Source: Mesorhizobium sp.
GTDB taxonomy: Bacteria; Pseudomonadota; Alphaproteobacteria; Rhizobiales; Rhizobiaceae
DNA length: 43,655 nt
Direction of reading: 5' to 3'
NCBI GenBank assembly: GCA_004020365.1
Contig: SAQR01000014.1
Span: 1 to 43,655 of the forward strand
A program made the position numbers and the translations under genes. The notes beneath the pieces were generated by a model, which ran no database searches, was not told the DNA's origin, and worked only from the letters and a program-made list of their open reading frames with translations. Shown piece after piece: positions 33,701 to 43,472 of this stretch; the first letter of the stretch is position 1, and every line of letters begins with the position of its first letter.

Positions 33701-35077
33701 TCATTTCGCCGGGTTGATCCAGCCGTTCGGCGGTCCGAACCCGGCCATCGCATCGGCCGGGCCCCAGGTCCCCGGCTCATAAAGGTGTGGCGGCGTGGTG
33801 TCGCCAAGCACCGGGCCGACGATCCGCCAGGCGAGTTCGCTGGCGTCCTGGCGAGTGAACAACTGGCCGTTGCCGTTCATGGCATCGCCGATCAGCCGCT
33901 CATAGGGCGGCATGTCGCCCTTGCTGTCGTCGAGCGCGGTGAGTTCGACCTGCTCGCCGACCATGTCGTCACCAGCGGCCTTGCGCTGGGCGCCGATCGA
34001 GATCGCCACCTGCGGGTCGATGCGGAAGCGGACGTAATTCGCATCTCCGGGTTTGATCGGGTCGAAGACGTCGAGCGGCGGCCGCTTCAAACGCACGATG
34101 ACCTCGGTGGCGTGCACCGGCATGCATTTGCCGGCGCGGATGAAGAAGGGCACGTCCCGCCAGCGCCAGGTGTCGACGAAGAAACGCACCGCCGCGAAGG
34201 TCTCGACCGGCGAATTCGGCGCGACGCCCGGCTCGCTGAGATAGCCTTTGAACTGGCCGCGCACGACATCGTCCCTGGTCAGCGTCCGGATCGCCCGCAG
34301 CACCTGCACCTTCTCGTCGATCAGATCGTCGGCCGAGCGGCCAACGGGCGGCTCCATGGCCAGCAGCAGCAGGATGTTGAGCAGATGGTTCTCGATGACA
34401 TCGCGGATGCAGCCGACCTCGTCGTAGAAGCGGCCGCGACCTTCGACGCCGAAATCCTCGGCCATGGTGATCTGCACGCTCTCGACGAAATTGCGGTTCC
34501 AGATCGGCTCGAGAAAGGAATTGGCGAAGCGGAAATAGAGCAGATTCTGGATCGCCTCCTTGCCGAGATAGTGGTCGATGCGGAAGATCGACTTTTCGTC
34601 GAAGACCAGGTGCAGCACCCGGTTCAGCCAGCGCGCCGATTGCAGATCGTGACCGAAAGGCTTTTCCACCATCACACGCGCGCCCTGGGCTGCGCCCGAC
34701 TGTTCCAGCCCCTGGATGACCGTCTCGAACATGGTCGGCGGCACCGCCAGATAGTGCAGCGGGTGCTGTGCGGTTCCGAGCGCGCTTTTCAGCTTCTCGA
34801 AAGTCGCAGCGCTGCGGTAGTCGCCGCTGACATAGCGAAGCAGCGAGGCAAGTTTCGCAAAGATCTTTTCGTCGACCTTGCCGACGTCCTTGACGATGCC
34901 GTCGCGGGCCCGCGCTTGCAACTGCTTCAGGTCCCAGGCGTCGAATGCGACGCCGATCACCGGCTCGGTGAGCGTTCCCTTGGCCACCATGGCATAAAGT
35001 GCCGGGAAGATTTTTTTGTGGGCGAGATCGCCGGTCGCCCCGAAAAGCACCAGCGTGTCGGACCGTTCCTGGTTCAT
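33701..35077 (-). CDS. zwf: Glucose-6-phosphate 1-dehydrogenase
   Basis: The 458-residue enzyme oxidises glucose-6-phosphate to 6-phosphogluconolactone, yielding NAD(P)H. The dinucleotide motif [20 protein letters not shown] occupies about 10-29, VEKPFGHDL is present, and the substrate-binding [20 protein letters not shown] holds the active-site lysine and histidine. ATG 35077 begins [16 protein letters not shown]; the longer frame overlaps the gnd region. It starts 16 bases after gnd and is followed by the glucokinase. A lactonase gene (pgl), usual next to zwf, is absent from this cluster. Confidence 0.96.
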   Translation of the reverse strand: MNQERSDTLVLFGATGDLAHKKIFPALYAMVAKGTLTEPVIGVAFDAWDLKQLQARARDGIVKDVGKVDEKIFAKLASLLRYVSGDYRSAATFEKLKSALGTAQHPLHYLAVPPTMFETVIQGLEQSGAAQGARVMVEKPFGHDLQSARWLNRVLHLVFDEKSIFRIDHYLGKEAIQNLLYFRFANSFLEPIWNRNFVESVQITMAEDFGVEGRGRFYDEVGCIRDVIENHLLNILLLLAMEPPVGRSADDLIDEKVQVLRAIRTLTRDDVVRGQFKGYLSEPGVAPNSPVETFAAVRFFVDTWRWRDVPFFIRAGKCMPVHATEVIVRLKRPPLDVFDPIKPGDANYVRFRIDPQVAISIGAQRKAAGDDMVGEQVELTALDDSKGDMPPYERLIGDAMNGNGQLFTRQDASELAWRIVGPVLGDTTPPHLYEPGTWGPADAMAGFGPPNGWINPAK

Positions 35078-35093
35078 GAGCGTGTCTTCCCCG

Positions 35094-36110
35094 TCACGAG
35101 CCGGTCTTCGGCTTTTCGACATGGCCGCCAAAGGCATAGCGCATGGCGGACAGCAGCTTGTCGGCGAATTCGGATTCGCCTTGCGAGGAGAACCGGTCGA
35201 ACAGGGCCGAAGACAGAACCGGTGCCGGCACGCCGGTGTCGATCGCCGCCTTCAGCGTCCAACGGCCTTCGCCGGAGTCGGAAACCCGTCCGCCGAACTG
35301 CGTCAGCCCCGAATCGGCCTTCAATGCGCCCGCCGTCAGGTCGAGCAGCCAGGAGCCGATGACGCTGCCGTGCCGCCAGACCTCGGCAACCTCCGCGATA
35401 TCGATGTCGAACTGATAGTATTGCGGGTTTTCCAAGGGGCTGGTTTCGGCGTCGGCGGTCCGCTGCCTCTTGCCGGCATTCGCCGATCTCAGGATGTTCA
35501 TGCCCTCGGCATAGGCGGCCATGACGCCGTACTCGATGCCGTTGTGGACCATCTTGACAAAATGACCGGCGCCGCTCGGTCCGCAGTGGAGATAGCCGAA
35601 CGGGGCGGTTCCGGCAGCCTTGCCGGGGGCGGGCACCCCGGGATCGGCGCCTGGCGCCAGGGTGGCAAAGACCGGATCGAGATGCTGGACCGCGCCGTCG
35701 GGGCCGCCGATCATCAGGCAATAGCCGCGCTCGAGGCCCCAGACGCCACCGCTGGTGCCGACATCGACATAGTTCAGGCCTTTCAATGCCAGGCGCGCCG
35801 CGTGGTCGACAGCCTCGTGATAATAGGAATTGCCGCCGTCGACGATGATGTCGCCCGGCTCCATCAGGTCGGCCACCTGGTCGACGATCCGGCTGGTGAT
35901 CGCCGCCGGCAGCATCAGCCAGGCGCTGCGCGGCTTGGTCAGCTTGCCGACGAACTCCTCCATCGAAGCGGCTCCGATCGCGCCAGCCGTCACAAGGGCT
36001 TCAACGCTGGCCGGGTTGATGTCGTAGACCACGCATTCGTGGCCATCGCGCAGCAGGCGCCGCACCATGTTGGCGCCCATCCTGCCCAGTCCCATCATTC
36101 CGATCTGCAT
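35094..36110 (-). CDS. gnd: 6-phosphogluconate dehydrogenase, decarboxylating (short, GntZ/YqeC type)
   Basis: The 338-residue protein is the short 6-phosphogluconate dehydrogenase class, about 130 residues shorter than the E. coli Gnd. It has [19 protein letters not shown] (Rossmann), [34 protein letters not shown] and [20 protein letters not shown] (catalytic Lys). Short members of the group often prefer NAD. It converts 6-phosphogluconate to ribulose-5-phosphate and CO2. AGGAC precedes ATG 36110 by eight bases. It sits between the GH15 gene and zwf, all on one strand. Confidence 0.95.
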   Translation of the reverse strand: MQIGMMGLGRMGANMVRRLLRDGHECVVYDINPASVEALVTAGAIGAASMEEFVGKLTKPRSAWLMLPAAITSRIVDQVADLMEPGDIIVDGGNSYYHEAVDHAARLALKGLNYVDVGTSGGVWGLERGYCLMIGGPDGAVQHLDPVFATLAPGADPGVPAPGKAAGTAPFGYLHCGPSGAGHFVKMVHNGIEYGVMAAYAEGMNILRSANAGKRQRTADAETSPLENPQYYQFDIDIAEVAEVWRHGSVIGSWLLDLTAGALKADSGLTQFGGRVSDSGEGRWTLKAAIDTGVPAPVLSSALFDRFSSQGESEFADKLLSAMRYAFGGHVEKPKTGS

Positions 36111-36161
36111 GTTTTTTGTCCTGGTTGTTGAGGGATAGAAGATCTGCTTGCTCTATCTTTG

Positions 36162-36209
36162 GAGCATGATCTTTTCCGAGAACCGGTTTCCACTTTCGGG
36201 ATCATGCTC
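36162..36209. repeat. Palindromic repeat between GH15 and gnd, touching the GH15 stop
   Basis: GAGCATGATC (36162-36171) and GATCATGCTC (36200-36209) are exact 10-bp complements, with TCCGAGAACCGG and CCACTTTCGGG between them. The last base of the repeat belongs to the GH15 stop codon (36209-36211). It fills half of the 98-base gap and could affect mRNA processing between GH15 and gnd. Similar arms occur at 21966-22013. Confidence 0.85.
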
Positions 36210-38605
36210 TAGTCCAGCTTGTCGATACCGACGGAAAAGTCGACATTCTCCCAACGGCCAGCATCGGGCCAGAAAAAAGTAAAGACGATCGTACTGCCTG
36301 GCGGAACATCGGCAACGGGCAGGTCGGTGAGATGGATGCCGAAGGCGTTCTCGATCGTCGCGGCGTCATGGATGGTTGCCCAATTATCGTTGCTCCAATG
36401 GACCACCGCCCGCGTCAGCAGTTCGACGCGCAGCAGCTTGCCGGCAGGCATGGTGCGGAGCTTGTGATTGAAGCGCCATGTCCGGCGCGGCGCCACGGTC
36501 CTGTCCTCGATGTAGCGCTTCACGCCTTGCGGCGGCATGTCGAACACGGCGCCGTCATTGAGCGATCGCAGCAGCTTGATATGCTCCGAATGCGCCCAGA
36601 CCAGCGGCATGGCGCTGCCCGACGGTCCGCCGTGGCGCAGTTCGTGTTCGGCCATGTCGGGACCATCCCAGATCTGCTCCGGCAGCAGCCCGCCGGGCCC
36701 GGCACAATCCTCCAGGGTTTTTAACAGGCTCGCTGCTTTGTCCTTGCGTCCCGCCGCCAGTTCGTAATGGGCGCGCTCGCCGACCAGCAGCGGCCAGGGC
36801 CGGCCTTGGCCGGTTCCATCGAACGGCGCGCCGTCGACGTGCTCGCCATAGCCGTCGCCGCTATAGCGATACCAGACAAGCCCCTGCCGCAAGTCGCAGC
36901 CCAGCCGCGAATCGATGACCTTGACCGTGGCGACAATGCGCGGATCGTCGGCAGCCCTGAGGCCGAAGCGGACGAGCGCCAGCGCATCCGGGCTGACGAT
37001 CGCCTCGGCCGGCCGGTCGCTATCGCCGGGCGGCCGGTTCTTGATCGGCACATAGCCGTCCTTCGGCGACGCCGCGCCGGCGGTGTCGGGCGGCGCGATG
37101 CGGACGTAGTAGCCTTCGATGCCGACCTCTTCGCAGAGGGAAGTGCCGGCGACATAGGTCCAGCGCTCAATCTGGTCGTTCCAGATATCGGCGGTTTCAC
37201 GCAGATAATTTGCCGGCTCTGCTTTGCCGCAAATTTCGAACATGTCCGCCGCCGCAAGCAGAGCGGCGATTTCGACGGCCAGCGTGAACGGGCTGTAGCC
37301 GGCATCCTCTTCCCAGCGGTCTTCGCCGGTGACCGGACCGTTGCGCACGACATAGGAAGCGCCGCGCTCGATCATCGGCATGAAGGAGCGCAACGCGGCG
37401 TCTGCCAGATGCCCGGCCCGGCGCAGCGCGTCTGCGAGCAGCAGCGGAAACGCGCATTCGTCCATCTGGATGCCGGGCCAATAGGCTGACCCGTCGAGCC
37501 AGGCGTTCTGCGGCCAATGCCCATCCGGCTGCTGGATCGAGCGGAGATAGGACAGGATATCAAGCGCATGCGCCGGATCGCCGGCGGCGAGGAAACCGCC
37601 AGCGGTTTCGACCAGGTCGCGCGGCCAGACCAGATGATAGCCGCCGAGATCGTCGTCGCCCTTGCTGAAGCCCCACGGGATCGACAGGCTGGCGACGGCT
37701 GCGCCAGTGGATGAGCGATGCGTTGCCAGAACTGCCGTGCTGAGGCGATAGGTGTTGATCCCTGCACCATGCCGGTCCAGCGGCAGCAAGCCAGCCTGCC
37801 ACTCCCGCCATTTTTCGACATAGGATTCGGCTGCGGGCGCAAAGCCTCGCTTCAGGCTGGCCGAGGCATTTTCCGCCGCCTGTTGCGGCGTCGTACCAAA
37901 ACCCAGCGCCAGCAACGCACTCGGGTTCGTAGCCGAGAAGCCGATCTCGCCGGTCAGGGCGACATTGCCGTTTTCGGCCCTGCGGCAAGCCGGGTCGAGC
38001 CGACCGTCACGGCGGAGTTGCTGCCAGCCGTCGGAGACGCCGACATAGCCGGCCGAGCATGTTCTCCAGGGCAGCGACGAGGCGAGCGCCAGGCAAACGC
38101 CACGTCCCGATGCAAACAGGACAGGCCTTCCCTCGTAGTCGCCGACCCAGGCGGTGTTGGCCATGCCGGCATTGACCAGATGTGGCGCCAGCAGCGCGTA
38201 GACGCGGTGATCGGCGTGTGTGCCGTTCAGCGGGGTGAAGCTGATTTCCTGCAGCAAAGCAGGATGTTCCGGATCCGTAACGATACGCTTTTCGATCCGG
38301 TAGGTGGCGGCGGTGTTGACCAGCCTGTAGGCGGGCACCCCATCCTCGAACGGCTCGACGCTGTGCACGGCATCGCGCTTTTCTTCCGAGAAATAGCAGC
38401 CGGGGCCGGTGACGACCAATCCAATATCCCGGGTGCAGGCGCTGTCGAGACGGGGATAATAGACCTCGTTGAGGATGCCATGGCTGATCGTGAACCAGAT
38501 AGGGCAGGCCGGCGAAAGCGCGGTGCCGACGCCGCTCTTGGCGCTCGACGTCCAGCGCGCCGGAATTCCGGGTGCACCCGGCGCAAAAGTCGGCGTCGCT
38601 GCCAT
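36209..38605 (-). CDS. Glycoside hydrolase family 15 (glucoamylase-type alpha-glucosidase)
   Basis: The 798-residue protein is a GH15 glucoamylase/glucodextranase-type enzyme. An N-terminal beta-sandwich spans about 1-270 and the (alpha/alpha)6 catalytic barrel follows. Catalytic-site features are HLVWPRDLVETAGGFLAA, the acid-Glu region GEDRWEEDAGYSPFTLA (near 430) and the base-Glu region GGLLPEQIWDG (near 640). No signal peptide is visible, so it acts in the cytoplasm on alpha-glucosides (maltodextrin, glycogen limit products or perhaps trehalose). ATG 38605 is preferred for its AGGAG about 12 bases upstream; ATG 38662 lacks a ribosome site. It heads the GH15-gnd-zwf-glucokinase set. Confidence 0.9.
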   Translation of the reverse strand: MAATPTFAPGAPGIPARWTSSAKSGVGTALSPACPIWFTISHGILNEVYYPRLDSACTRDIGLVVTGPGCYFSEEKRDAVHSVEPFEDGVPAYRLVNTAATYRIEKRIVTDPEHPALLQEISFTPLNGTHADHRVYALLAPHLVNAGMANTAWVGDYEGRPVLFASGRGVCLALASSLPWRTCSAGYVGVSDGWQQLRRDGRLDPACRRAENGNVALTGEIGFSATNPSALLALGFGTTPQQAAENASASLKRGFAPAAESYVEKWREWQAGLLPLDRHGAGINTYRLSTAVLATHRSSTGAAVASLSIPWGFSKGDDDLGGYHLVWPRDLVETAGGFLAAGDPAHALDILSYLRSIQQPDGHWPQNAWLDGSAYWPGIQMDECAFPLLLADALRRAGHLADAALRSFMPMIERGASYVVRNGPVTGEDRWEEDAGYSPFTLAVEIAALLAAADMFEICGKAEPANYLRETADIWNDQIERWTYVAGTSLCEEVGIEGYYVRIAPPDTAGAASPKDGYVPIKNRPPGDSDRPAEAIVSPDALALVRFGLRAADDPRIVATVKVIDSRLGCDLRQGLVWYRYSGDGYGEHVDGAPFDGTGQGRPWPLLVGERAHYELAAGRKDKAASLLKTLEDCAGPGGLLPEQIWDGPDMAEHELRHGGPSGSAMPLVWAHSEHIKLLRSLNDGAVFDMPPQGVKRYIEDRTVAPRRTWRFNHKLRTMPAGKLLRVELLTRAVVHWSNDNWATIHDAATIENAFGIHLTDLPVADVPPGSTIVFTFFWPDAGRWENVDFSVGIDKLD

Positions 38606-38733
38606 CTCGATTTCGATCTCCTGCCCCACCCCTAGACCAGGAGCCGAAGCCTTTTCAATCATTGCACCACAAGTTGATCGCCAAACCTTCAGCGATCGCT
38701 GTTGACAAGCGCGCCCATCTAAATTTGTCTGAC

Positions 38734-38756
38734 AATACTGAAACGAGGACAGTATT
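38734..38756. promoter_or_regulatory. Palindromic operator candidate in GH15 / ABC importer gap
   Basis: AATACTG (38734-38740) and CAGTATT (38750-38756) are exact complements nine bases apart. The same stretch also reads as two 17-bp direct units, GACAATACTGAAACGAG and GACAGTATTCAAACGAG (38731-38764), differing at three positions. A TTGACA (38702-38707) upstream could be a -35 box. It lies in the 217-base gap between the divergent GH15 and sugar-binding-protein genes, a natural place for a sugar-responsive repressor. No such regulator gene is in the window. Confidence 0.6.
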
Positions 38757-38822
38757 CAAACGAGGGTCGTCCTAACAGCACCAGCAGCCGACAACGATCA
38801 GCAATCCATGGGAGGATAACAG

Positions 38823-39836
38823 ATGAAGAAGATACTCGTCCTGAGTGCGCTTGCGGCGATGCTCGCGTCAGGCGCAGCACTTGCCGACACCAGCGACAAG
38901 AAGATCGCCTTTTCCAACAATTATGCCGGCAATTCATGGCGGCAGGCGATGCTCGACAGCTATGCCATCGTCACCAAGAAGGCGGTCGCCGACGGGGTGG
39001 TCGCCGCCGCGGACATCTTCACGACGGCCGACAAGGAAGTGCCGACCCAGGCAGCCCAGGTTCAGAACCTGATCCTGCAAGGCTACGACGCCATCGTCAT
39101 CAACGCCGCCTCGCCGGACGCGCTCAACGGCGCCATCAAGCAGGCCTGTGACGCCGGCATCGTCGTCGTCTCCTTCGACGGCATCGTCACCGAGCCCTGC
39201 GCCTACCGCGTCGTCGTCGACTTCAAGGACATGGGCAGGCAGCAAGTTGAGCAGATGGCCAAGTTTCATCCCGAGGGCGGCAATCTGCTGGAAATCCGCG
39301 GCCTTGCCGGCACCTCGATCGACGACGCCATCCACGCCGGAATCCTGGAGGGCGTCGCCGCCCATCCCGAGTTCAAGATCGTCGGCTCGGTGACCGGCGA
39401 CTGGGATCAGACCACAGCACAGAAGGCGGTCGCGACGATCCTGCCATCGCTGCCGGAAATCGTTGGCGTCGTCGATCAGGGCGGCGACGGCTATGGCGCG
39501 GCACAGGCCTTCGCCGCCGCCGGCAAACCGCGCCCGACCATCATCATGGGCAACCGTCAGGACGAATTGCAATGGTGGAAGGAACAGAAGGACAAGGACG
39601 GCTACCAGACCTGGTCGGCGTCGATCGCGCCAGGCGTGTCGTCGCTGGCCTTCTGGGTGGCGCAGCAGGTGCTCGACGGCCGCACCGATGTGCCGCATGA
39701 CCTGTTGGTGCCGTACCTTGCCTTCACCCAGGATACTTTTGAGGCTGCGCTGCCGAAAATCCCCAAGGGTGGCGTCGCCAGCCACGAATACACCCAGGAA
39801 GACGCCGTCGCGGCGATCAAAGCCAACATCAAGTGA
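38823..39836 (+). CDS. Sugar ABC transporter substrate-binding protein (RbsB-type)
   Basis: The 337-residue protein is a periplasmic type-1 sugar-binding protein. A Sec signal peptide ([20 protein letters not shown]) is cleaved after ALA near residue 22. The body shows the repeated alpha/beta pattern: [51 protein letters not shown] and [14 protein letters not shown]. It resembles ribose/xylose-binding proteins, but the ligand cannot be set. GGAGGATAACAG precedes the ATG. It starts a four-gene operon with an ATPase and two permeases. Confidence 0.92.
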   Translation: MKKILVLSALAAMLASGAALADTSDKKIAFSNNYAGNSWRQAMLDSYAIVTKKAVADGVVAAADIFTTADKEVPTQAAQVQNLILQGYDAIVINAASPDALNGAIKQACDAGIVVVSFDGIVTEPCAYRVVVDFKDMGRQQVEQMAKFHPEGGNLLEIRGLAGTSIDDAIHAGILEGVAAHPEFKIVGSVTGDWDQTTAQKAVATILPSLPEIVGVVDQGGDGYGAAQAFAAAGKPRPTIIMGNRQDELQWWKEQKDKDGYQTWSASIAPGVSSLAFWVAQQVLDGRTDVPHDLLVPYLAFTQDTFEAALPKIPKGGVASHEYTQEDAVAAIKANIK

Positions 39837-39885
39837 GCGTGGCACATCCAATGCCGCGCGCGTCACTGACCGGATATCGCTAGGG

Positions 39886-41406
39886 ATGCCCGAGACCGGT
39901 GCAGACATCATTAGACTGGACGGCGCCGAAAAACATTTCGGCGCCGCCAATATCGACATCACCAGACTGGACGGCGCCGAAAAACATTTCGGCGCCGTCC
40001 GGGCTCTCGCCGGCGTCGACTTCCACGTTGGCGCCGGCGAGTGCGTCGGCCTGGTCGGCCACAATGGCGCGGGCAAGTCGACGCTGATGCACATGGTGGC
40101 CGGCACGCTCGTGCCCGACAGCGGGCGGATCGCGGTGCGTGGCGGCATCGAGGACAATTATTCCGTGCCGCGCGCGCAGCAGCTCGGCATACGCTGCGTA
40201 TTCCAGGAACTGTCGCTGTGCCCGAACCTTAGCGTCGCCGAGAACACGCGGATCAACCACCCGGCGCTGCGCGGTTTCGGTTGGCGGCGCAAGGCGGCCG
40301 ATCTGATCGCGGCCAAGCTCGATGAAATATTCCCGGGCCACAGCATCTCCGCCTCCGATATCGCCAGCGATCTTTCCATCGGCAGGCGGCAGATGGTCGA
40401 GGTGGCGCGCGCCTTCACGGTGACGCAGGATTCGCTCGAACTGGTCATCCTCGACGAGCCGACATCCTCGCTCGACGCGCATACGGCCGGCCAGTTGCTG
40501 GCCTTCGTCCGACGCTTTGTCGCCGCGGGCAAGAGCTGCATCCTGATCTCGCATGTTCTGGGCGAGGTGCTCGGGAATGCAGACCGCATCGTGGTGATGC
40601 GCGACGGCAAGATCGTTGCGTCAGATGCGGCGAAGGCTTTCGATCGCGACAGGCTGGTGACGACCATGGGTGGAGCGGCAGCGCGTGAGAAGATCGCGGC
40701 CGAAATCGCGACCCAAAAGCCGGAGACCGGGCCGTTGCGGGTCCGGGCTCGCCCGGCGCGGCAAGAGGACGGCAACGAGCTTGTCGCGCATGCCGGCGAG
40801 ATCATCGGCCTTGCCGGGCTTGCCGGTCACGGCCAAACCGATCTGCTGCTGGCGATCTTCGCCGCCGCGGCGCGCGCCAAGACCGGCATCGAGGTCACCG
40901 CGCCGGTGGCGCTGGTGGCCGGCGACCGCCAGTCTGACGGGATCTTTCCGCAATGGTCGATTGCGCAAAACGTCGGCATCAGCTCGCTGGCGCGATTGCG
41001 CAACGGTCTGCTGATCTCACCACAACGCGAAGCCGAACTCGCAAGTTTCTGGCAAAGCAAAATCGGCATTCGCACCCCCGACATGAACAACAACATCTTC
41101 TCGCTGTCCGGCGGCAACCAGCAGAAGGTCCTGTTCGCCCGGGCGCTCGGTTCCGACGCCAGGATCGTGCTGATGGACGACCCGATGCGCGGCGTCGATA
41201 TCGGCACCAAGCTCGAAGTCTACGATCTCGTGCGCGAAGAGGCTGGCCGCGGCCGCACCTTCCTCTGGTACACCACGGAAACCGAAGAGCTCGACAATTG
41301 CCACAACGTCTATGTATTCAAGAACGGTCGGATCGTCGCCAATCTTGGTCGCGACGAGCTGACCGAGGAAAAGATCATCCAGTCCTCGTTCGGCGACGCG
41401 GCCTGA
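39886..41406 (+). CDS. Sugar ABC transporter ATP-binding protein (RbsA/MglA-type)
   Basis: The 506-residue protein has two ABC domains. The first has Walker [13 protein letters not shown] (55-66), signature [15 protein letters not shown] and Walker [14 protein letters not shown]. The second has the degenerate P-loop [11 protein letters not shown] that is usual for this family, with signature [15 protein letters not shown] and [10 protein letters not shown]. It powers sugar import with the neighbouring permeases. The first 40 residues are odd: [17 protein letters not shown] is followed by the near copy [17 protein letters not shown], a 51-bp in-frame duplication of the first beta-strand region. 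ATG 39886 is the only in-frame start before the duplication, though its ribosome site is poor. Confidence 0.92.
   Translation: MPETGADIIRLDGAEKHFGAANIDITRLDGAEKHFGAVRALAGVDFHVGAGECVGLVGHNGAGKSTLMHMVAGTLVPDSGRIAVRGGIEDNYSVPRAQQLGIRCVFQELSLCPNLSVAENTRINHPALRGFGWRRKAADLIAAKLDEIFPGHSISASDIASDLSIGRRQMVEVARAFTVTQDSLELVILDEPTSSLDAHTAGQLLAFVRRFVAAGKSCILISHVLGEVLGNADRIVVMRDGKIVASDAAKAFDRDRLVTTMGGAAAREKIAAEIATQKPETGPLRVRARPARQEDGNELVAHAGEIIGLAGLAGHGQTDLLLAIFAAAARAKTGIEVTAPVALVAGDRQSDGIFPQWSIAQNVGISSLARLRNGLLISPQREAELASFWQSKIGIRTPDMNNNIFSLSGGNQQKVLFARALGSDARIVLMDDPMRGVDIGTKLEVYDLVREEAGRGRTFLWYTTETEELDNCHNVYVFKNGRIVANLGRDELTEEKIIQSSFGDAA
39904..39996 (+). repeat. 51-bp in-frame duplication carrying twin perfect hairpins
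   Basis: Units begin at 39904 and 39955; the first 42 bases agree at 40 positions. Each holds the perfect stem-loop GGCGCCGAAA-AACA-TTTCGGCGCC, at 39922-39945 and 39973-39996. The stems encode the residues GAEKHFGA twice. The final nine bases of the units differ. Confidence 0.93.
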
Positions 41407-41407
41407 G

Positions 41408-42388
41408 ATGACGGCAGTTCCCGTCGAGACCGGTCCCAAGAGTTCTTCCGAGCGCGGCGCGCTGGCGCGGGCGCGCTTGTTGCGCGGGCTGCTGCCGGCG
41501 ATGTCGCTGGTGCTGGTGCTGCTGGCGATTGCCTGGCTCAACCCGCGCGCCATCAGCTATTTCGGCTTCAGCCTGATGCTCAATTTGGCGATCCCGATCG
41601 CCCTGGCGACAATCGCGCAGATGTTCGTCATCGCCGGCAACGAGCTCGACCTGTCGATCGGCACCTTCGTCGGTTTCGTCGGCTGCGTCACGGCGACGTG
41701 GCTGAAGGACGCGCCGCTGGTCGGTGTCTTGATCCTGCTCGGGTCGATCGGCGTCTATGCGCTGCTCGGCGCGCTGATCCATCTGCGCAATCTGCCCTCG
41801 ATCGTGGTGACGCTCGGCATGAGTTTTGTCTGGCAGGGCCTCGCCATCCTCATCCTGCCGAAGCCCGGCGGCAAGGCGCCGGACTGGCTGCTGTCGCTGA
41901 TGGCCTTCAAGCCGCCTTTTGTTCCCTTTCCAATCATTGCGGCGCTGCTGATCGCGGCGGTCGTTCATTTCGGGCTGATGCGAACCTCCTATGGCGTGAT
42001 CCTGCGCGGATCGGGTGGCAATGAAGCGGCCCTCAGCCGTGCCGGCTGGTCGCTGCTCAAGACCAAGGTCGTGCTGTTCGCATTGACCGGCCTGTTCGGC
42101 GTTTTGTCCGGCATGGCCCTGATCGGCATCACCACCTCGGCCGATGCCAATATCGGCAATGGCTATACGCTGCTGGCGATCGCCGGCGTCATCCTCGGCG
42201 GCGGCGAATTCGTCGGCGGCCGGGTGTCGCCGATCGGCGCGGTGATCGGCGCTTTGACGCTGGCGCTTGCGGCGTCGCCGCTGTTGACCTTCATGCACAT
42301 CCCGCCCGATTGGCAGGTGGCCGCCAATGGCGCCATCCTCATCATCGTGCTGGCGGCCCGCGTGCTGATCAGCCGCAAGGAGAGATGA
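41408..42388 (+). CDS. Sugar ABC transporter permease 1 (RbsC-type)
   Basis: The 326-residue membrane protein is a BPD_transp_2-type permease (ribose/xylose/galactose class) with 8-10 hydrophobic helices. The family motif QMFVIAGNELDLSIGTFVGF near residues 72-91 (ELDLS) precedes ATWLKDAP. The conserved GGGEFVGGRVSPIGAVIGAL block is at about 257-276. It starts one base after the ATPase stop and is followed three bases later by permease 2, so both are co-translated. A heterodimeric channel with permease 2 is inferred. The substrate is unknown. Confidence 0.93.
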   Translation: MTAVPVETGPKSSSERGALARARLLRGLLPAMSLVLVLLAIAWLNPRAISYFGFSLMLNLAIPIALATIAQMFVIAGNELDLSIGTFVGFVGCVTATWLKDAPLVGVLILLGSIGVYALLGALIHLRNLPSIVVTLGMSFVWQGLAILILPKPGGKAPDWLLSLMAFKPPFVPFPIIAALLIAAVVHFGLMRTSYGVILRGSGGNEAALSRAGWSLLKTKVVLFALTGLFGVLSGMALIGITTSADANIGNGYTLLAIAGVILGGGEFVGGRVSPIGAVIGALTLALAASPLLTFMHIPPDWQVAANGAILIIVLAARVLISRKER

Positions 42389-42391
42389 GCG

Positions 42392-43339
42392 ATGGCATCG
42401 TTGCGATTGCTGCTCGCCAAACCCTGGATCTGGTCCTTCATCGGCGCGCTGCTGGTGTGGCTGGCGACGATCGCCTTCACCGGCGGCTATGGCGGCGGCG
42501 GCATGATCACGGCGGCACTTTCGCTCGCCGTCTTCACCGTCATCGTCGGTGTCGGCCAGATGTTCGTGATCACGCTCGGTCCAGGCAATGTCGACCTGTC
42601 GCTGCCCGCCAATATCGGCCTCGCCAGCGCCGTCGCCATGAAGGTGATGGACGGCAATGATTCAATGATCGCCGTCGGGCTGCTGGCGGCGCTGGCCTGC
42701 GGCATGGCGATCGGCGCCGCCAATTATCTCTTGATCTGGGCGCTGCGCATTCCGCCGATCATCGCCACGCTGTCGGCGAGCTTCATCATCCAGTCGATCG
42801 ACATCAGCTATGGACGCGGCTTGCAGATCAAGCCGCCGCCGGGCTTCGCCAGTTTCACCAATTGGCAGATTTTTGGCATTCCGGTGCTGGCGATCCTCAC
42901 CGTGCTGTTCTCCGTCGGTGCTGCGATCGCGCTGCAGCGCATGATCTATGGCCGTTCGGTGCTGGCGATCGGCCAGAACATCCGCGCGGCGTGGCTGGCC
43001 GGCGTCAATGTCGGCCGCATCCGCTTTCTCACCTACACGCTGTCGGGCGCGCTCGGCGGCCTCGACGGGGCGCTGCTCGCCGGCTACTTCCGCGGCGCCA
43101 ATGTCGATATCGGCAACGAATATCTACTCGCCTCGATCGCCGTCGTCGTCATCGGCGGCACGTCGGTGGCCGGCGGCAAGGCCAACGTGCCGGGTGTCTG
43201 GGGCGCTGCCCTGTTCCTGGTGCTGCTTTTGACCATGCTCAACACGTTCGGCGTCAGCGCCGGCGTCCGTCTGTTGCTGACAGGATTGATCATCGTCGGC
43301 GTCATCACCGCCGCTGGCGGGCAGAAAGCGCTGCGCTAG
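42392..43339 (+). CDS. Sugar ABC transporter permease 2 (RbsC-type)
   Basis: The 315-residue protein is a second BPD_transp_2-type permease, with QMFVITLGPGNVDLSLPANI in place of the ELDLS motif of permease 1, RSVLAIGQNIRAAWLAGVNV and IAVVVIGGTSVAGGKANVPG. Both share the family fold but are clearly different sequences, so a heteromeric translocator is expected. It begins three bases after permease 1. It is the last gene of the importer operon; 43340-43472 contains no clear T-run terminator. Confidence 0.93.
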   Translation: MASLRLLLAKPWIWSFIGALLVWLATIAFTGGYGGGGMITAALSLAVFTVIVGVGQMFVITLGPGNVDLSLPANIGLASAVAMKVMDGNDSMIAVGLLAALACGMAIGAANYLLIWALRIPPIIATLSASFIIQSIDISYGRGLQIKPPPGFASFTNWQIFGIPVLAILTVLFSVGAAIALQRMIYGRSVLAIGQNIRAAWLAGVNVGRIRFLTYTLSGALGGLDGALLAGYFRGANVDIGNEYLLASIAVVVIGGTSVAGGKANVPGVWGAALFLVLLLTMLNTFGVSAGVRLLLTGLIIVGVITAAGGQKALR

Positions 43340-43472
43340 CTCCTTCGCACGGCGCTGAATCGCTCAAGGGCGGCGCGAAGGGATCACCACAGCAACCTGG
43401 AGCCGAAAATGGTTCCATCCGGGCATCGGCTCTTTAAATCGTTCGGCGACCATCATTGCGAGAGGTTTTTGC

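Noticed and set aside
33596-35362. 588-residue plus-strand ORF opposite zwf and gnd
   Set aside because: Shadow frame of zwf; the translation has no family motif and long ORFs are expected opposite high-GC genes.
39886-41406. Loss of the second Walker A in the sugar ATPase as an anomaly
   Set aside because: A degenerate second P-loop (G-x-G-Q/R-T-D/E-L) is normal in RbsA/MglA-type ATPases.
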